A DNA stretch of 43,714 nucleotides from Synechococcaceae cyanobacterium (GCA_947378425.1 CANCJV010000035.1:1-43714), one strand, 5' to 3'; counted from the stretch's first letter, positions 16,364 to 25,029 are shown. A program made the numbers and translations. Notes: generated from the letters alone by a model not told the origin.

Positions 16364-17562
16364 GGGTCCTCCAGCCGAACCATGGCGCCGGCCCTCTGGC
16401 GCAGCTGGGCGGCCGCCTCCGGGCGTTTCTGCTGCTCCAGCAGGGCGATGGCCTGGCGAAAGCCCTGGCGGGCGCCGCCGATCTCGCCACTGAGCAGCAG
16501 CGCCACGGCCAGGTTCTGGTGGGCTTCGGCATGCTGCGGCGCCAGGGCGATCGCCCGGCCATAGGCGGCGATCGCCGCCGGCAGATCACCGCGCTGACGG
16601 TGGATCAGACCCGCGTTGTACCAGCTGAGCGCCACTTCCGGCGCCGCCTCCGTGGCCTGGCGGCAGCTGCGGGCCGCCCCCTCCAGATCGCCCAGGCGCA
16701 GCTGCACGGCCGCCAGGTTGAGCTGGGCCGCCAAAGTCAGGCGCCGATCGAGGGGCAGGGCCAGGGCCTGGCTGTACAGGCTGCGGGACCGCTCGGGATC
16801 GGTCTCCCCGTGGGCCATGGCCAGGTGCAGCAGCAGCTCAAAACGCTCCGGATGGGCCTGGGCCGGGCAGGCGGCCAGCCCCCGTTCCAGCAGGGCCATC
16901 GCCTGGTCGCGGCGGCCCTCGGCCAGCTCCAGTCCGCCGAGCTTGGCGCTGGCATAGGGATCACCCGGGTGGGCCCGCAGCTCCGCCTCCATCGCCCGGC
17001 GCAGCCTCTCGGACTTGCCTGAGCTGGCCAGCAGCTCGGGCCGGTAGCCGCCGTGGCTCAGGGCCGGTTCGTCCCACTGCAGCACCCGCCACTGGGGCTC
17101 GCGCTCCAGCAGCGCCATGACGCTGTCATCGACCATGGCGTGATACGGCCGGCTCCAGCGGATCGCCGGATGGCGGCGGAACAGGCGGCTGACGCTCGAA
17201 TAGGGCGATTGCACGGCCCCCTCTTCGGCCCGCAGCAGGTTGATCACCAGCAGCTCGGGCTGCTCGATCAGGGCCTGCAGCGGCGCCTGCGCCTGGGGGA
17301 GCAGGCGCTCATCCGCATCCAGCACCAGCACCCAGTCGCCGCGCACCAGCTCCAGGGCCCGGTTGCGGGCCGGGGCGAAGTCCCCCGGCCAGGCCATGTG
17401 ATGCACCACCGCGCCGCAGCCTGCGGCGATCGCCACCGTGTCGTCGCTGGAGCCCGTGTCCACCACCACCATCTCGTCGACGAAGCCCGCCACCGACTCC
17501 AGGCACTGGCGCAGCTGGGTCGCCTCATCGCGCACGATCATCGAAAGGCTGATGCGGCTCAT
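16360..17562 (-). CDS. GT2 glycosyltransferase fused to TPR repeats
   Basis: A 400-residue protein. Residues 1-200 are a GT-A glycosyltransferase of family 2: ISLSMIVRDEATQLRQCLES, VDEMVVVDTGSSDDTVAIA, and VLVLDADERL, the acidic metal/nucleotide-binding motif. The AWPGDFAPARNRAL segment is typical of the SunS/WaaE-like GT2 group. Residues 215-400 are helical TPR-type repeats (ALSWYNAGLIHRQRGDLPAA, HAEAHQNLAVALLLSGE). It may glycosylate proteins or envelope polymers; the acceptor is not knowable here. The start at 17562 is set by the conserved SLSMIVRDE lead; the longer open frame upstream is a shadow inside nagZ. The start overlaps the nagZ-like stop (TGATG) and the stop overlaps hemD's start (ATGA). 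Confidence 0.9.
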   Translation of the reverse strand: MSRISLSMIVRDEATQLRQCLESVAGFVDEMVVVDTGSSDDTVAIAAGCGAVVHHMAWPGDFAPARNRALELVRGDWVLVLDADERLLPQAQAPLQALIEQPELLVINLLRAEEGAVQSPYSSVSRLFRRHPAIRWSRPYHAMVDDSVMALLEREPQWRVLQWDEPALSHGGYRPELLASSGKSERLRRAMEAELRAHPGDPYASAKLGGLELAEGRRDQAMALLERGLAACPAQAHPERFELLLHLAMAHGETDPERSRSLYSQALALPLDRRLTLAAQLNLAAVQLRLGDLEGAARSCRQATEAAPEVALSWYNAGLIHRQRGDLPAAIAAYGRAIALAPQHAEAHQNLAVALLLSGEIGGARQGFRQAIALLEQQKRPEAAAQLRQRAGAMVRLEDP

Positions 17563-19199
17563 CAATCGGTGAATCCCTCGGCCTGGGATCCCGTGGTTCC
17601 CAGCCCCAGGCTGCGCAGCAGGTCCGCCTGGGCGAGGGGCATCTGGCCGGGGCTGTAGGCCGCGGCGATCGTGGGCTCCAGCAGGGGCTGCAGCTGTTGC
17701 CAGAGGTAGGGACTGCCGTAGACGGCCAGCCCCGCCAGCCGCCCGGCCGCCTGCAGCTGGGCGATCACGGCGGGCCAGGGCTCCCGGCCGCCGCCGGCGC
17801 TGCCGCGGAAGGGATTGCCGCGCACGAACAGCTGCAGCAGCACCGGCCCCTGGGCCAGGCGCTCCAGGGCCAGGGGCGCCTGCGGATCGCCGCTCCAGGG
17901 CGAAGGGCCCTGGCCATCGAGCAGGCAGGGGCGCAGGCCGGCCTCGGCGGGCAGTACCAGGGCCGGCGCCGTGGCGGGCAGGAACGGGCAATTCAGCTGG
18001 GTATCCACCCGGATCAGGTTGAGGCCGCCGCCGGCCAGCTGCTCGGCGCTCAGCCGCGGCCCCTGCTGTTCCAGGCTGCGCCGCACCAGCTCCAGGGCCA
18101 GGGCCTGGTCCTCGGCGATCGGTCCGTTGCTGAGCGGCCCCAGGGGAGCGGCGGCGGCGGCTGGCTCCTGCGGGCTGCCGCAGCGATCCAGGGCAAGGCG
18201 CCGCCGCTCCAGGCTGGCCTCGATCCGCTCCTCACTGAGGCGACCTGCGGTGATCGCCGCCACGATTGCCTCGATGGCGGCATCGGCATCGGCGGGCATC
18301 AGCACCAGATCGGCGCCGGCCTCCAGGGCCAGCACGGCCGCTTCACCGGCGCCGTAGCGGCCGCTGATCGCCTCCATCACCAGGGCATCGGTGACCACCA
18401 GGCCGTCGAACCCCAGCTCCCGGCGCAGCAGCTCGCTGAGCACAGCGCTCGAGAGGGTGGCGGGCAGGTCGGGATCGAGGCTGGGCAGCAGCAGGTGGGC
18501 CGTCATCACCGAGGCCACACCGGCGGCGATCGCCTGGCGGAAGGGGGGCAGCTCAATGCGCTCCAGCCGCTCGCGGCTGTGGTCCAGCAGGGGCAGCTCC
18601 AGGTGGGAGTCGCTGCTGGTGTCGCCATGGCCCGGGAAGTGTTTGGCGCAGCAGAGCACCCCCTCGGCCTGGGCGCCGGTGAGGAAGGCCGCGGCGAGGG
18701 CGCCGGCCGTGGCCGGATCCTCCCCCCAGGCGCGCACGTTGATCACCGGGTTGTCGGGGTTGTTGTTGACGTCGCAGACCGGTGCCAGCACCCAGTTGAG
18801 GCCGAGAGTCCGTGCCTCGCGGCCGCTGCAGCGGCCGTAGCGCTCCGCCAGGGCCAGGGCCGCGGCTGGGTCGGCGGCATGGATGCGGCCCAGGGCCAGG
18901 GGCGGCACAAGCCAGCTGACGCCTTCAAAGCGCTGGCCCACCCCTTCTTCGACGTCGGCGCAGAGCAGCAGGGGCTGGTCACTCCAACTGGCCAGTTCCC
19001 GGGTGCGCTGGGCCAGTTCGGCCGCGCTGGCCCCCAGCAGGATCACGCCGCCCACCCCATCGGCCAGCAGGCGCTGCAGTTCGGCATTGGTCAGCTCCCA
19101 GCGCGGGTAGCGCCGCTGCCCGTCGCTGAGGTGGCCACTGGCACGCACCACCAGCAGCTGGGCCACCCGCCGCCGTAGTCCCAAGGCTTCAGTCGCCAT
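17562..19199 (-). CDS. Glycoside hydrolase family 3, beta-N-acetylhexosaminidase-like
   Basis: A 545-residue GH3 protein. The NagZ-type active site is present: [14 protein letters not shown] with the acid/base His-Asp loop, and [10 protein letters not shown] with the nucleophile Asp. [12 protein letters not shown] and [25 protein letters not shown] are further GH3 N-domain motifs. After about residue 325 there is an extra C-terminal domain of roughly 200 residues, longer than compact NagZ (about 340). NagZ enzymes remove GlcNAc from peptidoglycan fragments during cell-wall recycling; this longer form could act in the periplasm or cytoplasm, and no signal peptide is seen. The ATG at 19199 is chosen because the protein then begins [20 protein letters not shown]; it overlaps the end of rbfA by 11 bases. 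Confidence 0.88.
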   Translation of the reverse strand: MATEALGLRRRVAQLLVVRASGHLSDGQRRYPRWELTNAELQRLLADGVGGVILLGASAAELAQRTRELASWSDQPLLLCADVEEGVGQRFEGVSWLVPPLALGRIHAADPAAALALAERYGRCSGREARTLGLNWVLAPVCDVNNNPDNPVINVRAWGEDPATAGALAAAFLTGAQAEGVLCCAKHFPGHGDTSSDSHLELPLLDHSRERLERIELPPFRQAIAAGVASVMTAHLLLPSLDPDLPATLSSAVLSELLRRELGFDGLVVTDALVMEAISGRYGAGEAAVLALEAGADLVLMPADADAAIEAIVAAITAGRLSEERIEASLERRRLALDRCGSPQEPAAAAAPLGPLSNGPIAEDQALALELVRRSLEQQGPRLSAEQLAGGGLNLIRVDTQLNCPFLPATAPALVLPAEAGLRPCLLDGQGPSPWSGDPQAPLALERLAQGPVLLQLFVRGNPFRGSAGGGREPWPAVIAQLQAAGRLAGLAVYGSPYLWQQLQPLLEPTIAAAYSPGQMPLAQADLLRSLGLGTTGSQAEGFTD

Positions 19200-19758
19200 G
19201 GTGGTGATCACCTGCGACATCGTCAGAGCCAGCGGCCTCCGCTTCAAGGAGGTCCGCCAGGCCTGCGTCCGGACCTGGGGCTCCTGCCCTGGCGTCGTCC
19301 CTGGTGGCTGAAGCGGAGGAGCCGTCATCGCTGCTTGCGACAGGAGCCTCGCCCTCGCCTTCGCCTTCGGCACCGGTGCCCTCCGGCACTTCACCGCGGC
19401 TGAGGCGCTCCGATTCGAGCCGGCCGAGCAGGCCCAGCACCGTGGTGCCGCGTTCGAGGCCCTTGTCGAGCAGAAACACCACTTCGGGCGTGCGGCGCAT
19501 CTTCAGGCGTCGCCCCAGTTCCCCTTTGACGTAGGGCGCTGCCGCCTTGAGGCCGTCCAGCACCAGCTGGCGATCTTCGTCGCTGCCCAACACGCTCACA
19601 AAAATGCGGCAATGCTGCAGATCTCCAGCCACATCGGCATGGGTGATGCTGACCATGCCGTTGTGGACCCTCTCGTCCTTGATGCCGTTGATCAGCAGCT
19701 CGCTGACCTCGCGGCGGATCAAGGCCGCCATCCGCTCCACCCGTCGGCCCTGTGCCAT
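19189..19758 (-). CDS. rbfA: Ribosome-binding factor A
   Basis: A 189-residue RbfA, a KH-fold factor that binds the 30S subunit and helps mature the 5' end of 16S rRNA, notably in the cold. Residues 1-120 carry the family core: [40 protein letters not shown], and [20 protein letters not shown]. Residues 125-189 are an added tail very rich in Glu, Asp, Gly, Ala and Ser, ending DHHHGD; it is probably disordered. Bacterial RbfA is commonly 115-135 residues, so the tail is an add-on. It sits between the DUF751 gene (two-base gap) and the nagZ-like gene (11-base overlap). Confidence 0.95.
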   Translation of the reverse strand: MAQGRRVERMAALIRREVSELLINGIKDERVHNGMVSITHADVAGDLQHCRIFVSVLGSDEDRQLVLDGLKAAAPYVKGELGRRLKMRRTPEVVFLLDKGLERGTTVLGLLGRLESERLSRGEVPEGTGAEGEGEGEAPVASSDDGSSASATRDDARAGAPGPDAGLADLLEAEAAGSDDVAGDHHHGD

Positions 19759-19760
19759 GG

Positions 19761-19967
19761 CTATGCCAGCGGTGCTGGATTCACCATCGCATGCAGCACC
19801 AGCCCCATGCTCAACAGGCCGCTGACCAGGGCTCCCACCAGGGCCACGGCGGTGACCGGATTGCTCAGCCGGCGCACCAGGGGCTGGAGCACCGAGTTGA
19901 ACACCCCCAGGCCGAAGGCCACGAGATAGCGCGGATAGCGCGTCACGTTCAGGAAGAAGTCCTTCAT
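19761..19967 (-). CDS. DUF751/Ycf33-like small membrane protein
   Basis: A 68-residue protein beginning [20 protein letters not shown], the signature of the DUF751 family, which includes plastid Ycf33. Two hydrophobic segments (about 15-27 and 38-62) predict a small thylakoid or plasma membrane protein. Its function is not known. It lies directly before rbfA on the same strand and is the likely first gene of the coupled run down to hemD. Confidence 0.9.
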   Translation of the reverse strand: MKDFFLNVTRYPRYLVAFGLGVFNSVLQPLVRRLSNPVTAVALVGALVSGLLSMGLVLHAMVNPAPLA

Positions 19968-20044
19968 CGCGGCGGCAACGTCTTGGATCGGATGCCCGCT
20001 ACTCTGCCGCCCAAAGGCCCGCCCCGCAGACTCCCCTTGTGACG

Positions 20045-20764
20045 ATGGAGCTCCATCAGTTCAGGCATTCGGCCTTCTGCGAAAAGGTGCGGTTGATCCT
20101 GGCGCTCAAAGGCCTCCAGGTCACCCTGGTGGAGGTCAGTCCGGGTCTGGGGCAGCTGGAGGTGTTCCGCCTCTCCGGTCAGCGCCAGGTGCCGGTGCTG
20201 GTGGATGGCGGCGAGGTGATCGCCGATTCGACGGCCATCGCCCTGCACCTCGAGGCCCGTCATCCGATTCCGGCCCTGCTGCCGCAGGATCCCCAGGCCC
20301 GGGCCCGGGTGCTGCTGCTGGAGGACTGGGCCGACACCGCCCTGGCCGGCGGCGCCCGGTTGGCCCTGCTGCAGGCGGCTGCCGTCAATCCGGTGCTGCG
20401 CACGGCCCTGTTGCCCGAGACCACGCCATCGCCCTTGCGGCGCCTGGTCAGTGCCCTGCCCGGTGGGGTGATGGCACCGCTGAGCGAGGCCCTCAGTGAG
20501 GTGATCGGTCCCTGTGAAGCGCGCCAGCTGCGCCGCAATCTCGAGCAGTTGGCCCTGCTCACAGCGGAGCGCCCCTATCTCGAGGGCGAGGCGCTCAGCC
20601 TGGCGGATCTGGCGGTGGTGGCCCAGCTGAGCCTGCTGAAGTTCCCCGCCAGTGCCGGTGCCCCCCTGGCCGGTCTCGGGGTCGAGGGCATCGCCGACAA
20701 CCCCCTGCTGGCGGGCCTGTTCAGCTGGCGCGATCGGATTCTCGCGGAAGTGGGTCAGGCCTGA
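20045..20764 (+). CDS. Glutathione S-transferase family protein
   Basis: A 239-residue protein with a thioredoxin-like N-domain (MELHQFRHSAFCEKVRLILALKG, residues 1-23; then RQVPVLVDGGEVIADSTAIALHLE, the cis-Pro and Glu/Ser glutathione-binding motif) and an all-helical C-domain ending in SLADLAVVAQLSLL, the family N-cap box. The FCEKV arrangement places a Cys where Ser or Tyr acts in classical GSTs, as in omega/beta-type enzymes with thiol-transfer chemistry. Substrate unknown. A GTG two codons upstream (20039) is an alternative start. The last 44 bases overlap the oppositely oriented next gene. Confidence 0.9.
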   Translation: MELHQFRHSAFCEKVRLILALKGLQVTLVEVSPGLGQLEVFRLSGQRQVPVLVDGGEVIADSTAIALHLEARHPIPALLPQDPQARARVLLLEDWADTALAGGARLALLQAAAVNPVLRTALLPETTPSPLRRLVSALPGGVMAPLSEALSEVIGPCEARQLRRNLEQLALLTAERPYLEGEALSLADLAVVAQLSLLKFPASAGAPLAGLGVEGIADNPLLAGLFSWRDRILAEVGQA

Positions 20765-21539
20765 TCGGCTCCAGCCGGAGCCGCAGGTGATCGCTGGCCA
20801 CTGGGATGGCGATCAGGCCGGCCGCCGGAGAGGGGTAACTGGCCTGCCACTGTTCACCTTCGATGCTGCCATCGGGTCGCTGCTGCCAGCGCCCCAGGGT
20901 TTCCACCTGGCTGATGCGGGGTTGCAGGCCGGCGCGGTGCAGCACCTGCAGGCTCAGCTCGTCGCTGAGAAAGCAGTCCGGTTTCTGCCGCTCACTGGCG
21001 CGGGCGAGCACGGTGGTTTCCAGCAGCCGATCGCTGCTGAGCCGGCTCAGTTGGCGATTCGGGTTGGCCGGGTCGTCCTGCACCGCCAGCAGTTGGTCCC
21101 CCAACAGCGCCTTGCCGATGGCGCGGGCATTGAAGGCCCGATCGGCCCTGGCATCTCCATGACCATCGGCGCGGAAGCGCACCGTCCAGATCAGCTCCCC
21201 TCCCCCCGGCGGCTCCGCGCCGATCCGACCGTCCGGCAGCACCGCACTGCTCACCCGCCAGTCGCCGGTGAACCAGGCGGGCCAGGCCAGATCCCGCTGG
21301 CTGGCCCGGGGCAGGGGCGCCGGCAGGCGCCAGTCAGGCCATTGCGCCCGTCGCTGTTCAAGCGAGCCACTGGCCGCCAGGAGCTCCCGTTGATCCGCAG
21401 GCCGGCTGGCGGCACTCTGCGGCAGGCCCGGCGCCGTCAGAGCCTCGGCCCTGGCCAACCGGGGGATGGCCGCGGGCAGCAGCAGCACCAGGGCGGTGAT
21501 CAGGAGCGCCAGGATGGCGCCCATCCGGCGTCGATTCAT
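20721..21539 (-). CDS. Exported protein, possibly thylakoid-lumenal (DUF6816-like)
   Basis: A 272-residue protein with an N-terminal signal or anchor (residues 6-32, ILALLITALVLLLPAAIPRLARA). The remainder is soluble and beta-rich, with a WPAWFTGDWRVSSAVL motif, FNARAIGKALLG and RLLETTVLARASERQ. The WFxGxWxVxS pattern is shared with a cyanobacteria-and-plant family of putative thylakoid-lumen proteins; I assign that only tentatively from memory. It has no recognised catalytic motif. Its ATG (21537-21539) overlaps the ATG of the plus-strand crr7-like gene within the tetranucleotide CATG; an internal ATG at 21524 would shorten it by five residues. The 3' end overlaps the GST gene by 44 bases. 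Confidence 0.72.
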   Translation of the reverse strand: MNRRRMGAILALLITALVLLLPAAIPRLARAEALTAPGLPQSAASRPADQRELLAASGSLEQRRAQWPDWRLPAPLPRASQRDLAWPAWFTGDWRVSSAVLPDGRIGAEPPGGGELIWTVRFRADGHGDARADRAFNARAIGKALLGDQLLAVQDDPANPNRQLSRLSSDRLLETTVLARASERQKPDCFLSDELSLQVLHRAGLQPRISQVETLGRWQQRPDGSIEGEQWQASYPSPAAGLIAIPVASDHLRLRLEPIRPDPLPRESDRAS

Positions 21540-21801
21540 GTCCGATCCCCTGCTGCGGGAACTTGATCATTACGTGGTGCTGGAGCCTGCCGCGGATGAG
21601 CGGATCCTCAGCGCCGAGGAGACCCGCCTATGGCTGATCGACCAGCTGGGCCGGCTGGAGCGCCCCCCGGCCGACCTGGCGGGTCTTGGGGACGTGGCGG
21701 TTCAGGCAGAGCGCCTGCTCGACACCGCCTGTGAGCTGGAGCTGGAGCCGGGGCGCACGATCCAGTGGTTCGCGGTGCGGCTGGAGCCGCCCGGGGGCTG
21801 A
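21538..21801 (+). CDS. crr7: Chlororespiratory reduction protein 7 (CRR7)-like
   Basis: An 87-residue protein: ELDHYVVLEPAADERILSAEE at the start and AERLLDTACELELEPGRTIQWFAVRLE at the end match the CRR7 pattern as I know it. In plants CRR7 is needed for assembly or stability of the chloroplast NDH complex (subcomplex A). In cyanobacteria the homologue is presumed to serve NDH-1, consistent with ndhO elsewhere in the window. Soluble, acidic, no membrane segment. The start at 21538 gives the conserved N-terminus and overlaps head-to-head with the start codon of the divergent lumenal-type gene, so its promoter must lie within that gene. Confidence 0.78.
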   Translation: MSDPLLRELDHYVVLEPAADERILSAEETRLWLIDQLGRLERPPADLAGLGDVAVQAERLLDTACELELEPGRTIQWFAVRLEPPGG

Positions 21802-22139
21802 GGCCAGGGGGTCCCCTGGTGACCCGGTGGAGTCCGTCGGGCCCATTTCAACCCACGGGCTCAGGCCTGGTGGGCTGGGTTGAACAAGCTGTGCGGCGTT
21901 TCCGTGGACGGGGTCGCGGAGCCTGATGGTCTCTCAAGCAGGCTCCTGGGACCTGGGAGCCCGGAAATCAGGGCCTGGATCTGGGGTGCGGGTTCTGCCA
22001 GGACAGCTGGGCTGCAATCGATCACAGGCTTCGGGTGACCTGAGGTGAGGGCCTCGCTGAGACCTTCCTGAGGCCGAATTCGGCGTTGACCTGGTGGACG
22101 TCGGGTTGGCGATCGCAACGGTCCACGGGCGACACGCTC
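21802..22139. other. Intergenic region between crr7-like gene and aroK
   Basis: About 340 bases lying downstream of both flanking genes, which converge on it. I see no gene, tRNA or strong terminator. One HIP1 octamer is at 22109-22116. Confidence 0.55.
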
Positions 22140-22775
22140 TCAGTTGAGGCTCGGCGTGGGCTGGCCGTCCAGGTCCAGAAGCTGGGCCGGCGCCTCGGGG
22201 GCCTGGTGGCGCTGGCGCAGGATCGAAGGCAGGGCCTCCAGCACCCGTTGGGCGATCCGGCTGGGGGATTCCCCCGCCTGCTGCAGGACGGCCAGATCGG
22301 CCTGGCCGTAGAGGGGGCGCCGCTCGGCCAGCAGGCTGCCGAGGCGCTCGGCTGGATCGGCCTGGAACAGCAGGGGCCGGGAGGTGGGATCGGCGCTCAG
22401 GCGCGCCAGCAGCAGCTCCTGGGGTGCATCCAGCCAGATCACCACTCCCTGCTGCAGATGGCCCCAGTTACGGGGCCGGGTGACCACGCCGCCGCCGGTG
22501 GCCACCACCAGCGAATGCCAGTGGGCGATCGAATCGAGCACAGCGGTTTCCAGCTCGCGGAAACCGGTTTCGCCGTCGCTGGCGAAGATCGCCGGGATGG
22601 AGCGGCCGGCCGTCTGTTCGATGACGCTGTCGGCGTCGATGAAGCGATAGCCCAGGGCTTCGGCCAGGGGGCGGCCCACGGCGCTCTTGCCGGCCCCCAT
22701 CATGCCGACCAGATAGAGGTTCAGACCCTGCAGTCGCCGGGCCAGATCGCCCTCAGGTGGAGGGGCGGCAGTCAT
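22140..22775 (-). CDS. aroK: Shikimate kinase
   Basis: A 211-residue enzyme that phosphorylates shikimate with ATP in aromatic amino-acid biosynthesis. The Walker A GMMGAGKS (residues 24-31), FIDADSVIE, GFRELETAVL, ATGGGVV substrate-binding loop and RRPLYGQAD lid region are all in place. Length is slightly above the 170-190 usual because of a short N-terminal lead and a C-terminal tail (QAPEAPAQLLDLDGQPTPSLN). ATG at 22775 is chosen; an in-frame ATG at 22793 would add six residues. It is divergent from the tandem PTPS gene with about 60 bases between starts. Confidence 0.95.
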   Translation of the reverse strand: MTAAPPPEGDLARRLQGLNLYLVGMMGAGKSAVGRPLAEALGYRFIDADSVIEQTAGRSIPAIFASDGETGFRELETAVLDSIAHWHSLVVATGGGVVTRPRNWGHLQQGVVIWLDAPQELLLARLSADPTSRPLLFQADPAERLGSLLAERRPLYGQADLAVLQQAGESPSRIAQRVLEALPSILRQRHQAPEAPAQLLDLDGQPTPSLN

Positions 22776-22835
22776 GGCAGCGATCGTCGGCATTTCAGGA
22801 CCCGTTTCTAGGATGGAGCGCCCTGGACCCGGGCC

Positions 22836-23846
22836 ATGACCCCAGCAGGCTTGACGGCGCCGCCCCAGGCTCCAGCCGCAACGATTCCACCACCCTCTCC
22901 TGCCACGCCCGCTGCTGCAGCCGCGCCGCCCCCTGCCCCCCATGGTCGTGGGCGCCGATGCCTGATCACACGCAAGGCCGTGTTCAGCTCAAGCCATCTC
23001 TACCGCCTGCCCGAGCTCAGCGACGCCGAGAACCAGGCTCGCTTCGGACCCTGCAGCATCGCCCCGGGCCACGGCCACAACTACGAACTGATCGTCGCCA
23101 TGGGGGGTGCCCTCGATGCTGACGGCATGGTGCTCAACCTCTCAGAGGTGAAGCACGCGATCCGTCGCGAGGTCACCGAGCCCCTCGATTTCCGCTTCCT
23201 CAACGCGGTCTGGCCCGAGTTCGACCTCAGTCGCCCCGAGGGCCGCCTGCCCACCACCGAAGCCCTGGCCCTGGCGATCCGGGATCGGCTCGCGCCCCAC
23301 CTGCCCGTGACGGGCATCCGCCTCTACGAACACCCCAAGCTCTGGGCCGACGTGCTCAGCGGTTCCCCCCTCGATCCCATGGACGCCTTCCTCACGATCC
23401 GCAGCCACTTCGCCGCCGCCCACCGGCTGGCCAGGCCCGAACTCAGCCAGGCTGAAAACGAGGCCATCTACGGCAAGTGCGCCCGGCCCCACGGTCACGG
23501 CCACAATTACCTGCTGGACATCACCGTGCGCGGTCCGATCGACGCCCGCACCGGCATGGTCTGCGATCTGGCGGTGCTGCAGAGCCTGGTGGAGGAGCTG
23601 GTGGTGGAGCCTTTTGATCACACCTTTCTCAACAAGGACGTCGACCATTTCGCCGGCTGCGTGCCCACTGCCGAGAACATCGCCCTGCACATCGCCGATC
23701 TGCTGGCGGCGCCGATCGCCGCCACTGGCGCCCGACTGCACAAGGTGCGACTGCAGGAGAGCCCCAATAACGCCGCCGAGGTGTTCGCCGAGACCGCCCA
23801 GCTCGAGATGGTGCCGGCGGCCCTGGAGGCCCTCGCCGGCGCTTGA
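22836..23846 (+). CDS. Tandem 6-pyruvoyl/6-carboxy-tetrahydropterin synthase-domain protein
   Basis: A 336-residue protein with two fused PTPS/QueD domains after a Pro/Ala-rich leader (1-37). Domain 2 (about 184-320) looks fully active: zinc ligands H196, H221 and H223 (FAAAH, GHGHNY), Cys215 in YGKC, the Asp261-His262 pair in FDHTFLN and Glu308. Spacing from Cys to GHGHNY follows eukaryotic-type PTPS. Domain 1 (about 42-168) keeps H54, H79/H81 and Cys73 but has Asp118-Phe119 where the catalytic His should be (LDFRFLN). Dihydroneopterin triphosphate is the expected substrate; product could be 6-pyruvoyl- or 6-carboxy-tetrahydropterin. Domain 1 may be structural or altered. The TGA overlaps the next gene's TTG start, suggesting a coupled pterin module. 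I do not assign queD. Confidence 0.87.
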   Translation: MTPAGLTAPPQAPAATIPPPSPATPAAAAAPPPAPHGRGRRCLITRKAVFSSSHLYRLPELSDAENQARFGPCSIAPGHGHNYELIVAMGGALDADGMVLNLSEVKHAIRREVTEPLDFRFLNAVWPEFDLSRPEGRLPTTEALALAIRDRLAPHLPVTGIRLYEHPKLWADVLSGSPLDPMDAFLTIRSHFAAAHRLARPELSQAENEAIYGKCARPHGHGHNYLLDITVRGPIDARTGMVCDLAVLQSLVEELVVEPFDHTFLNKDVDHFAGCVPTAENIALHIADLLAAPIAATGARLHKVRLQESPNNAAEVFAETAQLEMVPAALEALAGA

Positions 23847-24586
23847 GCCGGCCCGAGCTGCGCCTGGTGCTGGCCGTCAGCCTGGATGGTCGGTTGGCAG
23901 CAGCGGAAGGGGGCGCTGCCCAGATCGGCGGCCGCGGTGATCGCCGGGTGCTGGAGGAGGCCCTGGCCTGGGCCGATGCGGTGCTGGTCGGGGCCGAGAC
24001 CCTGCGGTTGCATGGCAGCACCTGTCTGATTCACCGCGCCCAGTTGCTGGAGTGCCGCCGCGCTGCCGGCCTGCCGCCCCAGCCGCTGGCGATCGTGGTC
24101 AGCCGCAGCGGAGCGATCCCGGCGGATCTGCCTTTTTTCCGGCAGCCGCTGCAGCGGGGCCTGCTGCGGCTGGATTCCTGGGGGCTTCCTGTGCCCAAGA
24201 CGCCTTTGGACGTGGGCCTGTCCCTCCATGCTGAGAATGCTTGGCAACGGGGCCTGCCGCCGCCGCCGTCGGAGCGGCTTCAGGCGTCTGAAGGCTTTGC
24301 CCATCAGTGGGCCTGCGCCGACTGGAGCGACGCCCTGGCCGAGCTGAAGGCGGCGGGCGTGGCGCGGCTGGTGGTGCTCGGCGGCGCCAGCCTGGCGGCC
24401 AGCCTGCTGGCCGAAAATCTGCTCGATGAGCTGCAGTTGACCCTCTGTCCCAGGTTGCTGGGCGGTCCCCACAGCTGGCTTGGGGCCGCCGCCCGGGTGG
24501 ACCTTGCCGCCCAGGGCGGCTGGCGCCTGATCGAGCAGCGAGCGCTGGAGGAGGAGGAGCTGATGCTGCGTTACCGGCGGGGCTAG
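23843..24586 (+). CDS. RibD C-terminal-domain reductase family protein
   Basis: A 247-residue protein of the DHFR-like RibD_C fold: LVLAVSLDGRLA at the N-terminus, WADAVLVGAETLRLHG, an IVVSRSG strand, ARLVVLGGASLAASLLAENL with the NADPH-binding GG, and LTLCPRLLGG. There is no deaminase domain, so it is reductase-only. Family members reduce the riboflavin precursor ribosylamino-pyrimidine or other pterin-like substrates. The start is TTG at 23843, four bases before the end of the upstream gene's stop codon, which argues for translational coupling with the tandem PTPS gene and thus for a reduced-pterin substrate rather than riboflavin; this is inference. The stop TAG shares the palindrome CTAG with the stop of the opposite-strand gene. 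Confidence 0.85.
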   Translation: MSRPELRLVLAVSLDGRLAAAEGGAAQIGGRGDRRVLEEALAWADAVLVGAETLRLHGSTCLIHRAQLLECRRAAGLPPQPLAIVVSRSGAIPADLPFFRQPLQRGLLRLDSWGLPVPKTPLDVGLSLHAENAWQRGLPPPPSERLQASEGFAHQWACADWSDALAELKAAGVARLVVLGGASLAASLLAENLLDELQLTLCPRLLGGPHSWLGAAARVDLAAQGGWRLIEQRALEEEELMLRYRRG

Positions 24587-25029
24587 GGCTTCCCTCCCTG
24601 CAGCAGATTGTGATTGCCGAAGCGTCGCGCCAGATCCTGCAGGGGAACCTCGCGCAGGCTGTCGGCCGGCAGGCCGAACAGGCGGGCCAGGCAGCGTTTC
24701 ACCACCACCTCACTGTCATCGCCGAAGCGGCCCGCCAGCAGTTCGCTGAGCACACCCAGGCCGCGGCCGCTGCTGTCGGTCTCCTCGATCAGGCATTTGC
24801 TGGTGGGGACGGCCAGCTTGCGGCAGGGATCCTGCAGATGGCTGGCCAGGTCCTGGTCATCGCCGGCGGCGGCCGTGACACAGGCGCTGGCCAGGCGATG
24901 TTCCAGTTGGGGGCGCATCAGCATCAGCACCGGGCCAAGAATGCCGGCACCCGCCGCCGGTGGCTGGGCCAGGGCCCCGACCCCCAGAACGGTGAGCAGC
25001 AACGCTGCAATCGGTGGCGGTTGGCCCAT
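24583..25029 (-). CDS. Small secreted protein with four conserved-looking Cys
   Basis: A 148-residue protein starting at 25029 with a clear signal peptide (PPPIAALLLTVLGVGALAQPPAAGA). The mature part has an Ala/Leu-rich segment and then a region with four cysteines (ACVTAA, DPCRKL, SKCLIEE, KRCLARL), which in the periplasm could form two disulfides. I recognise no family; I infer a periplasmic or thylakoid-lumen location. The ORF can be extended upstream to 25095 but that part lacks signal-like sequence. Its stop codon overlaps that of the RibD_C gene on the other strand, and its start is 75 bases from that of the divergent FemAB-like gene. Confidence 0.65.
   Translation of the reverse strand: MGQPPPIAALLLTVLGVGALAQPPAAGAGILGPVLMLMRPQLEHRLASACVTAAAGDDQDLASHLQDPCRKLAVPTSKCLIEETDSSGRGLGVLSELLAGRFGDDSEVVVKRCLARLFGLPADSLREVPLQDLARRFGNHNLLQGGKP

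Noticed and set aside
16360..17991. Extended start for the GT2-TPR gene at 17991
   Set aside because: The extra N-terminal 143 codons overlap the nagZ-like gene in another frame and are Arg/Gly/Pro-rich; the real GT2 core begins at 17562.
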